A stretch of DNA of 64,000 bases from Caulobacter endophyticus (GTDB taxonomy: Bacteria; Pseudomonadota; Alphaproteobacteria; Caulobacterales; Caulobacteraceae), in NCBI RefSeq assembly GCF_029543245.1, contig NZ_JARQWV010000022.1, positions 37,891 to 101,890 on the forward strand. Direction: 5' to 3'. The notes under the pieces are model-generated. The model worked only from the letters and a program-made list of their open reading frames with translations. It did no database searches and was not told the origin of the DNA. A program made the position numbers and the translations under genes. Positions 10,825 to 19,200 of the stretch are shown piece after piece. The first letter of the stretch is position 1. The number at the start of each line of letters is the position of its first letter.

Positions 10825-13023
10825 TCAGAAGCGATATCGAATCCCGGCGCCGTAGGTCCGGGGCTCGTTGATCACCAGAAAGGCCGAGGTGGGCGCGACC
10901 CGGGCGGCGAAGGAGAGGAAACGCTCGTCGGTCAGGTTGCGGCCGTAGATGAACGCCTCCGGACCGCTTGCGAGCCGAAAGGCCGCCTCCCCGCCCAGCT
11001 GGCCCCAGGGATCGGCGCGCAGCGCCCGCTCGTTGGCCGCGCCGACATGGAAAACGCCGCCGGCGACCTCGTAGGTCAGGCTGGCGAGGAACCGGCCGGC
11101 GCCCAAGCCGCGCACGTAGTCCAGGCCCAGGCCGCCCGACCAGCGGGGCGCCAGGTTCAGCCGGTTGCCCGAGCGGTCGGCCCGTCCTGGCGCGCAGAGC
11201 CGGTCGTCGCCCTGCGGATCGCCGGCGCTGATCGCCTGGCAGAAGGCGCGGTAGCGGGCGCTCAGATAGGCGCCCTGCGCGCGGATCGAGAAGCCATGCG
11301 GCAGTCTGGCGACGATGCTCGCCTCCAGCCCCGCCAGCCGCGCCGAGGCGGCGTTGTCCACACGGGTCAGTCCCAGGCCGATCGTGCTGCGGATCTGGAT
11401 GTCGCCGTAGTCGTAGAGGAAGGCGGCTGCTTCGAGGGCGAGGCGGTGGTCGGCAAGCTGAGCCTTGACGCCCGCCTCGTAGGCCCAGAGGGTCTCGGGC
11501 CGGAAGGTGTTGGCGACCGTCGTCGCCGCGCCCGGCGCGAAGTTGAAGCCCGGCGGCTGATAGCCGCGTCCGGCCTTGGCGTAGACCAGCAGGTCGGGGC
11601 GGGCGCGGTATGACAGGCCGAGGCTGGGGATCAGCACGCTGTCCTCGACCTTGCCCGCCAGCAGCCGCCCCGGCGCGGGCGCCTGACGATAGTCGATGGT
11701 GAAATCCCGGCGTTCGCGGTCGTATCTCAGTCCGGTCACCAGGGTCAGGCGTTCGGCCAGATCGACCTCGAACTGGCCGAAGACCGCCCAGGCCGTCAGC
11801 TCGCTGTGGTCCTGCAGGTGGGTGAAGCTGGGCGGCGTGGTCGGCGCGCCGGTGGAAAGACCGTAGCGGGCCTGCTCGGTGAACAGGCTGGCGCCTGCCG
11901 TGGCGCGCAGGCGGCGGCCGGTGAACACGCCCCGGACTTCCTGGCTGAACGTGGCGCTGTGATTGGTCGCCGCCGTCAGCAGCGACGGTGCGGCTGACGC
12001 ATCGGCGTCATAGGTCACGGTCGAGTCCAGGTCGCGCCAGCTGGTGACCGAGACCAGCTCCAGCGTTTCCAGCGGCCGATGGGTCAGGGTCAGGGACAGG
12101 CCGTCGTTGCCGGTCCGGCGAAGCGTGCGGGCCTGGCTGGCTGCGTCGCTGGCGAACACGGCCGGGTCGCCGAGGCCGATGAAAGCCCCGGACGGGGCAT
12201 AGGCGTTCTTGAAGACGGGGGTGGCGCGATCCCGCGTCAGATCGCCCGACAGCACCGCCTCGAACCGGCGATCCGCCGAGCGGTAGCGCAGCCGGCCGCG
12301 AAGGGTGCGGGCGTCGCGGGCGTTCAGGCGATCGCCGGTGACCGTGTTGCGGATCGCGCCGTCGTGACGGAGGTAGCTGCCCGACAGTCCGGCGGACAGC
12401 CGTTCGGACAGGGGGCCGCCGATCGATCCCCTGGCTGAGATCGCCTCGAGGTTTCCGATGCGGATCTCGCCGCCGCCTTGCACCGCCTCGCCGGGCGAGC
12501 GCGTGATGATGTTGACCGCGCCGGCCGTCGCGTTGCGACCGTAGAGGGCGCCCTGGGGCCCGCGCAGCACCTCGATCCGCTCGACGTCGTCCAGGCCGAA
12601 GAAGGCCGCGTCGGGCCGCGACAGGTAGACGCCGTCGAGATAGATCGCCACCGGCTGTCCGGAGCCGATCGGAAGCACCTGGCCGGCGACGCCGCGGATA
12701 GACACCAGGTTGCTGGCGTTGCCGCCGGTGAAGCCGGCGATCGACAGGCTGGGCGTCGCGCCGGCGAGGTCCGAAAGGTCCCTGGCGCCCCGGCGCGCCA
12801 ACTGGTCCTGGCCAACGACGGACAGGGCGATGGGAACGTCCTGATGGCGCTCGCGGCGCCGCTGGGCGGTGACGATCACGTCTTCGGCCAAGGCGGCCGA
12901 CGGATCGGTGCGGGGCGCGCCCTCCCCCACCGCCAGCGGCGCTAGGATCGCCTGTAGCAGTGACAGCCCGCTCGAGATCGCCACCTTCCGCCCTCCCCGG
13001 CCAGACAGCGCTGCCTGCCGCAT
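10825..13023 (-). CDS. TonB-dependent outer-membrane receptor
   Basis: 732 residues. Signal-like N-terminus, then the TonB-box and plug start AEDVIVTAQRRRERHQDVPI, plug motifs VSIRGVAGQ and RIEVLRGPQGALYGRNATAG, and a C-terminal barrel of about 22 strands ending in aromatic Phe (GAGIRYRF). It imports a ligand across the outer membrane using TonB energy; the ligand is unknown. The plug type is that of the large Caulobacter/sphingomonad receptor group. It lies 104 bp after the HlyD gene and 15 bp before the wHTH-ATPase regulator, all on the minus strand. Confidence 0.92.
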   Translation of the reverse strand: MRQAALSGRGGRKVAISSGLSLLQAILAPLAVGEGAPRTDPSAALAEDVIVTAQRRRERHQDVPIALSVVGQDQLARRGARDLSDLAGATPSLSIAGFTGGNASNLVSIRGVAGQVLPIGSGQPVAIYLDGVYLSRPDAAFFGLDDVERIEVLRGPQGALYGRNATAGAVNIITRSPGEAVQGGGEIRIGNLEAISARGSIGGPLSERLSAGLSGSYLRHDGAIRNTVTGDRLNARDARTLRGRLRYRSADRRFEAVLSGDLTRDRATPVFKNAYAPSGAFIGLGDPAVFASDAASQARTLRRTGNDGLSLTLTHRPLETLELVSVTSWRDLDSTVTYDADASAAPSLLTAATNHSATFSQEVRGVFTGRRLRATAGASLFTEQARYGLSTGAPTTPPSFTHLQDHSELTAWAVFGQFEVDLAERLTLVTGLRYDRERRDFTIDYRQAPAPGRLLAGKVEDSVLIPSLGLSYRARPDLLVYAKAGRGYQPPGFNFAPGAATTVANTFRPETLWAYEAGVKAQLADHRLALEAAAFLYDYGDIQIRSTIGLGLTRVDNAASARLAGLEASIVARLPHGFSIRAQGAYLSARYRAFCQAISAGDPQGDDRLCAPGRADRSGNRLNLAPRWSGGLGLDYVRGLGAGRFLASLTYEVAGGVFHVGAANERALRADPWGQLGGEAAFRLASGPEAFIYGRNLTDERFLSFAARVAPTSAFLVINEPRTYGAGIRYRF

Positions 13024-13127
13024 CGCGCGACAGATTCCAGCGGCCGTAAGCTAACCGGGAAACCCGTGATTTCCGAGCGGCCTCGTCGGCGGCGGGGTCA
13101 GGCCAAGCGCGTTCGCCCGCGCAGGCC

Positions 13128-14504
13128 TCATTGCTCGCGGAAGCTCCTGAACAGCCGCTGTTGCATCGGCTCCAGCAGGTACTGCAACGCCGTGCGCTTG
13201 CGCAGGGGCGCGACGACCTCGACCGGCAGCCCGGCCTTCAGGGCCGGCGGCTCGCGTCCCGGCTGCTTGAGCGCGGCCAGTTCCTCCGGCGGCACGGCGA
13301 CCTCGGCGCGGAAATAGCGCGCGCCGGTCTTGTCGTCGGTGAAGCCGTCGGCCGACAGCTTGGTGACCGTGCCCTGCAGTAGGGGCAGCTGGCGGTCGTG
13401 GAAGGCCGTCAGCTTGACGTCGGCGCTCTGGCCCACGTGGACGTCGTCGGCGTCGTTCGGCGACACCCGGGCCTCGATGACCAGCGGCGCGCGCTGGGGC
13501 ACGATCTCCATCAGCACGTCGCCGGGCGCGGCGACGCCGCCGACCGTGAACACCTTCAGGCCCACGACCTGGCCGGAGGCCGGCGCCCGGACCATGCCGC
13601 GCGAAAGCTGGTCGCGCGCGGCGGCCAGCCGGGGCTTCAGGTCGTTGAGCTCGATCTCCGACTGGCGCAGGTCGGCGATAACCTCGTCCATGTGCTCGCG
13701 GTCGCCTTGCAGGGCCTGCATGCGGGTCTCGCCGATGCCTTCGCGGGCGCTGGCGGCCTGGGCGCGATAGGCGCCGTCGGTCCCCACCAGGTCGGCCGCG
13801 GCCCGTTCGAGCGCCCTCACCCGCGTCAGCGGCGCATAGCCCTGGGCGGCCAGCTTGCGCATGCCCTCCAGTTCCTCGCCGATCAGCCGCTGCTGCTCGC
13901 GATTGGCGGCGAGCTGACGGTTATAGCCGTTGATCTGCTCGGCCAGCTGGCTGGCGCGCTCGCCCAGCACGCCGCGCCGCGAGGCCAGGGCTGCACGCTG
14001 AGCGGCCAGCTGACGGCGCTCCAGCCCCATGGCCTCGTCGGCCAGGATCTGGTCCTCGGCCGGCAGACCGGCGAAGGCTACAGGCGTGACCGGCGCGGCC
14101 AGGCCGTCGCGCTCGGCGATCAGCCGCGCCCGGCGCGCCTCGACCGCGAACACTCGCGCGGCCAGCGCCCGCTCCTGCGCCCGGATCTCCTGAACGTTCA
14201 GCTCGAGCAGAACCTGGCCTTGCTGGACCTTGTCGCCTTCCTGCACCCGCAGGGCCGAGATCACTCCGCCCTCGCGGTGCTGGACGGCCTGCCGGCTGCC
14301 GGAGACCACGACCACGCCCTGCGCATAGGCCCCGGCATCGAGCGGCGCGAACGCCGCCCACCCCAGGAAGCCGACGAAGAACAGGCCGGCGACGGCGAGG
14401 CCGGCGCGGAGCTCCCAGCGGGTTCCGTCGTTGGGGCCCTCGGTCTTGTAGGCCTCGACCGTGACCAGGGCCCCTGGCTTGTGAATGGCGAGCGAACCGG
14501 TCAT
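13128..14504 (-). CDS. HlyD-family type I secretion membrane fusion protein
   Basis: 458 residues. One N-terminal transmembrane helix (AGLAVAGLFFVGFLGWAAFA, residues about 33-52), a biotinyl-lipoyl half motif (VSGSRQAVQHREGGVISALR, then VQEGDKVQQGQVLLEL), a long coiled-coil hairpin (about 100-290), the returning lipoyl half and a beta barrel. It bridges the inner-membrane ABC exporter to an outer-membrane channel. 4 bp separate it from the ABC gene, so the two form an exporter pair. No TolC-like gene is next to them; the TolC-type gene at 49364 belongs to the czc operon. Confidence 0.92.
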   Translation of the reverse strand: MTGSLAIHKPGALVTVEAYKTEGPNDGTRWELRAGLAVAGLFFVGFLGWAAFAPLDAGAYAQGVVVVSGSRQAVQHREGGVISALRVQEGDKVQQGQVLLELNVQEIRAQERALAARVFAVEARRARLIAERDGLAAPVTPVAFAGLPAEDQILADEAMGLERRQLAAQRAALASRRGVLGERASQLAEQINGYNRQLAANREQQRLIGEELEGMRKLAAQGYAPLTRVRALERAAADLVGTDGAYRAQAASAREGIGETRMQALQGDREHMDEVIADLRQSEIELNDLKPRLAAARDQLSRGMVRAPASGQVVGLKVFTVGGVAAPGDVLMEIVPQRAPLVIEARVSPNDADDVHVGQSADVKLTAFHDRQLPLLQGTVTKLSADGFTDDKTGARYFRAEVAVPPEELAALKQPGREPPALKAGLPVEVVAPLRKRTALQYLLEPMQQRLFRSFREQ

Positions 14505-14508
14505 GGCG

Positions 14509-16299
14509 TCACCCCGAAACCCGAAGATCGGAAGAGGCGTTGGCCGGGCGCGGCAGCCCGGCCACCCTCGCCTCCAGCGCCTGCAGCACCTCGCGGCGCG
14601 GACCGTAGAGATCCATGGCGCCGTCGCGCAGCACCAGGAGCTTGTCGGCCACGCCCAGGATGTTGAGGCGATGGGCGATGACCACCAGGGCCGCTCCCCT
14701 CGCCTTCTGGGCCGCGATCGCGTGCTCCAGCGCCGTCTCGCCCTCGAAGTCGAGATTGGAGTTGGGCTCGTCGAACACGAACACCTGGGGTGAGCCGTAC
14801 AGCGCCCGGGCCAGGGCCAGGCGCTGGGCCTGGCCGGCTGACACCCCTGCCCCGCCCGGTCCGAGCGGCGTGTCGTAGGCCTGCGGCAGGCGCAGGATCA
14901 TCTCGTGAGCCCCGGCCGCGGTGGCCGCGGCCACGGCCCGCTCGTCGATCTCGCGCGGGTCGCTCTCGGTGATGCTGGCGAAGCGGGCGATGTTTTCCTT
15001 CACAGTGCCGGCGAACAGGCCGCAGTTCTGCGGCAGGTAGCCGATGTGGGTCGCCAGGCGCTCGGACTGCCAGTCGGCGAGGTCCGCGCCGTCGATGCGC
15101 ACGCAGCCGAGGTCAGGCGTCAGCGCCCCGACCAGCACCCGCGCCAGGGTGGTCTTACCCGCACCGCTGGGGCCGACGACGCCGATGATCTCGCCCGGAT
15201 TGAGGTCGAAGGAGATGCCGCGCAGGATCAAGCCCGAACCGTCGGGCGTGCGGACGCCGGCCTGTTCGGCGCGCAGCCGCCCCTTGGGCTCGGGCAGCCG
15301 GGTGCGGACCGGCGCGGCCGGGGCGCGTTCGAAAAGGTCGGCCAGGGTGCGCAGGCCGTCGCGCGCCTGGATCACGTTCTTCCAGGACCCGACGATCTGT
15401 TCGACAGGCGCCAGGCTGCGGCTGAGCAGGATGGAGGCGGCGATGACGCCGCCGGCCGAAATCTCGTGGCGCACGGCCAGCCACGCGCCGGTTCCCAAGG
15501 CCAGCGACTGGAGCGTCAACCGCAGGAAGCGGATCAGGCCGGTGTAGAGCCCGCCGGTGAACTGGGCGTCGGCCTGCAGGCCGACGGCGGCGCGGCGGTC
15601 TAGCAGCTGGCGCACGATCAGCGGCTCGCGCATGCCCAGAGCCTTGACCAGGCCGCCCTGGCTGGCGATCGCCTCCTGGGTGGCGTAGGCCTGGGCGGAG
15701 GCTTCGTTGAGGGCCTCCAGCTTGGCGCGGGTGGCCTGCTCGTTGAGGATGGCCAGGATCAAAAGCGCTCCCGCGCCGATCACCGAGATCACGCCCAGCA
15801 AGGGGTGCAGCACAAAGCAGAGCGCCAGGTAGATCGGGGTCCAGGGCGCATCGAGCATCGCCGTGGCGGCCGAGCCCGAGACCACGTTGCGGAAGGCGTC
15901 GAACTCGCGCATGGCCTGGCGCAGGCGCGGCCCGGCGTCGGGGCCGAGCCCGCCGGTCAGCCGGGTCAGGACCTCGGGCGCCAGCAGGCGGTCGAGGCGC
16001 AGGCCCAGGCGCACCAGGATACGCTGGCGCAGGCTGTCGAGCACGGCCAGGGTGGCCAGGGCGCAGACAACCGCGATCGTCAGAAAAGCAAGCGACAGGA
16101 GCCCGCTGGTCGGCAGGACCCTGTCGTAGATCTGCAGCATGTAGAGGGTCGGCGCGAGATAGAGGATGTTGACCAGGGCGCTGAACCCGGCGGCGATCAG
16201 CAGATGCCGCCGACAGGTTCCGAACGCCTCGGCCAGCGGCTCGGGCAGGACACGCCGTCCCGAGCCTCCCGCCCTGTCCGCGCCGCCCCGGCCGCTCAT
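14509..16299 (-). CDS. Type I secretion system permease/ATPase (PrtD-like)
   Basis: 596 residues, an ABC half-transporter. Six-helix membrane domain (about 25-320) without an N-terminal C39 or C39-like domain, then the nucleotide-binding domain: Walker A GVVGPSGAGKTTLARVL, signature VSAGQAQRLALARAL, Walker B QVFVFDEPNSNLD and the H-loop VIAHRLNIL. It exports an unfolded substrate from the cytoplasm together with the HlyD protein. Its start overlaps the end of the 1492-residue repeat protein gene by 4 bp, which makes that protein the obvious substrate. Confidence 0.93.
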   Translation of the reverse strand: MSGRGGADRAGGSGRRVLPEPLAEAFGTCRRHLLIAAGFSALVNILYLAPTLYMLQIYDRVLPTSGLLSLAFLTIAVVCALATLAVLDSLRQRILVRLGLRLDRLLAPEVLTRLTGGLGPDAGPRLRQAMREFDAFRNVVSGSAATAMLDAPWTPIYLALCFVLHPLLGVISVIGAGALLILAILNEQATRAKLEALNEASAQAYATQEAIASQGGLVKALGMREPLIVRQLLDRRAAVGLQADAQFTGGLYTGLIRFLRLTLQSLALGTGAWLAVRHEISAGGVIAASILLSRSLAPVEQIVGSWKNVIQARDGLRTLADLFERAPAAPVRTRLPEPKGRLRAEQAGVRTPDGSGLILRGISFDLNPGEIIGVVGPSGAGKTTLARVLVGALTPDLGCVRIDGADLADWQSERLATHIGYLPQNCGLFAGTVKENIARFASITESDPREIDERAVAAATAAGAHEMILRLPQAYDTPLGPGGAGVSAGQAQRLALARALYGSPQVFVFDEPNSNLDFEGETALEHAIAAQKARGAALVVIAHRLNILGVADKLLVLRDGAMDLYGPRREVLQALEARVAGLPRPANASSDLRVSG

Positions 16300-19200
16300 G
16301 CGAGGACATCCTCGTGGTAGCGGGTCAGCATGCTCACGAACAGCTGATCATCCCCGTCGCCGGCGAAGGTGAAGCCGTTGATCGTGCCGTTGTTGTTGTA
16401 GTCGTCGAGCGCGGTGTGCAGCGCCGCTCCCGAGCCTTGCCACGCCGCGCTGTTCTGCTTGACCGCAGGCCCGTTGAAGTCGGCGATCCCGTCGTGGTTG
16501 GCGTCGGCGTACTGCTGCAGCCAGTCGATCGCCTGGTTCATCTTGGCGGCGGGACTGTTCGGGTCGAGCGGGTCGCCCGAGGGGTTGCCCGCCTCGAAGT
16601 TCAGCCAGGCGGCGATGACGTCGCGACCCAGGACATAGCGGGCGTCCTGCGACGGCTTCATCGAGGCGTCGATGACCTTGAGCGCCAGGGCCAGCGACAT
16701 CTGCAGGGTGTCCTCGCCGACGTCCTTGACGCCGTTGCCGTTGTCGTCGCCCAGCAGGATGTAGCGCTCCTCCTTGTTGCTGTTGCCCGGGTCGGGGCCG
16801 TCGACGATGCCGTTGTTGTAGGCCAGCAGTTCGCCGTCGGGGAAATCAGGACCGGACTTGGTCTCGTTGCCCACCGTGCCGTCCCAGAAGGTCAGGCCGT
16901 TGGGCGACAGCCAGAAGCCGGGGGTGCGCACGCCCACGCTGTCGATCAGGCCGAAGTAGTAGGCCAGGTCGTTGTCGGTGGCCGTGCCGCCGGAGTAGCT
17001 GCCCGAGGCGGTGGCGTCGTTGACGTGCTGGCCGGCGGTCCAGGGCGCGGTGATCTGGAACTCGGTGCTGGCGCCGACCGCCAGGGTTCCGAGCGCCCGG
17101 GCCGTGCCGGCCGCCGCGCCGTTCAGGTCGAACACCGAGTCCGTGACCGTGGCGTTGGTCAGGGTCACGTTGCCGGTGTTGGCGACCACGAACTTGAACA
17201 TGACGTTAGCGCCGGAGGTGGCGATCGGCCCCATGGGGTCGTCCGCGTCGCTCCAGGTCGCGCCGCCGTCGATCGAGACGTACTTTTCGATGTCGATGCT
17301 GGCGCGCTGCTGCACGGGCACGTTGGCGTCGTCGGTGTCGGGCCCGGTCTGGTTGGAGTCGGCCGTGGCCACATTCTCCAGCTTGCCGTCGCCGCCGCCG
17401 TTGGAGTCGAGTTCGGCCTGGGTGACCGTGTGCTTGGCCGTGTAGCCCCAGGTTTCACCGACCTCCAGAAGGCCGTCATTGTCGCCAACCACGTCAGCGC
17501 CGCGCATGATCGATCCGGCGTCGGCATAGGGGTCGGTGACGGTCACGCCGTCCAGGGTCGTGTTGCCGGTGTTGGCCACGGTGATGACGTAGCTGATCTG
17601 CTCGCCGGCCGCGTCGGCGGTTCCTCCGGGGACCGTCGCATCCTTGGTGATGTTGAGGCTGGGCCGGCGGTCGACAGGCACGCTGGCGTCGTCGGTGTCG
17701 GGTCCGGTCTGGTTGGAGTCGGCCGTGGCCGTGTTTTCCAGCTGTCCATCACCGCCGCCGTTGGAGTCGATCTCGGCTTGCGTGACCGTGTGCTTGGCGG
17801 TGTAGCTCCAGACTTCGCCCACTTCGAGCAGGGCGTCATTGTCGCCCACCGTGTCGGCGCCGCGGACCAGGGTTCCGGCGTCGGCATAGGGGTCGGTGAC
17901 GGTGACGCCGTCTAGGGTGGTGTTGCCGGTGTTGGTGACGCTGATCGTGTAGCTGATCTGCTCACCGGCGACGTCGGCCGTGCCTCCAGGCACCGTCGCA
18001 TCCTTGACGATGTTCAGGCTGGGTCGCCGATCGACAGGCACGCTGGCGTCGTCGGTGTCTGGCCCGGTCTGGTTGGAGTCGGCCGTGGCCGTGTTCTCCA
18101 GCTGACCATCGCCGCCGCCGTTGGAATCGATCTCAGCCTGGGTGACGGTGTGCTTGGCGGTGTAGCCCCAGGTTTCGCCGACCTCCAGCAGGGCGTCATT
18201 GTCGCCCACGACATCCGCGCCGCGCATGATCGAGCCAGCGTCGGCATAGGGGTCGGTGACGGTGACGCCGTCCAGCGTGGTGTTGCCGGTGTTGGCGACG
18301 GTGATGACGTAGCTGATCTGCTCGCCGGCCGTGTCGGCGGTTCCTCCGGGGACGGTGGCGTCCTTGGTGATGTTCAGGCTGGGTCGCGGGGCGACCGGGA
18401 CGCTGGCGTCGTCGGTGTCGGGACCGGTCTGGTTGGAGTCGGCCGTGGCCGTGTTCTCCAGTTGGCCATCGCCGCCACCGTTGGAGTCGAGCTCGGCCTG
18501 GGTGACCGTGTGCTTGGCGGTGTAGCCCCAGGTTTCACCGACCTCCAGCAGGCCGTCGTTATCGCCGACCACGTCGGCGCCGCGGATGATCGAGCCCGCA
18601 TCGGCATAGGGGTCCGTCACCGTTACGCCGTCCAGGGTGGTGTTACCGGTGTTGGCGACGGTGATGACGTAGCTGATCTGCTCGCCGGCCACGTCGGCCG
18701 TGCCGCCAGGGACGGTGGCGTCCTTGGTGATGTTGAGGCTCGGGCGTCGATCGACGGGCACGCTGGCGTCGTCGGTATCGGGACCGGTCTGGTTGGAGTC
18801 GGCCGTGGCCGTATTCTCCAGGGCGCCGTCGCCGCCGCCGTTGGAGTCGATCTCTCCTTGCGTGACCGTGTGCTTGGCGGTGTAGCCCCAGGTTTCACCG
18901 ACCTCCAGAAGGCCGTCGTTATCGCCGACCACGTCGGCGCCGCGGACGATCGAGCCGGCGTCGGCATAGGGGTCGGTGACGGTGACGCCGTCCAGGGTGG
19001 TGTTGCCGGTGTTGGCGACCGTGATGACGTAGCTGATCTGCTCGCCGGCCGCGTCAGCCGTGCCGCCGGGAACGGTGGCGTCCTTGGTGATGTTCAGGCT
19101 GGGCCGCCGATCGACGGGAACATTGGCGTCGTCGGTATCGGGGCCGGTCTGGTTGGAGTCGGCCGTGGCCGTGTTCTCCAGCATGCCGTCGCCGCCGCCG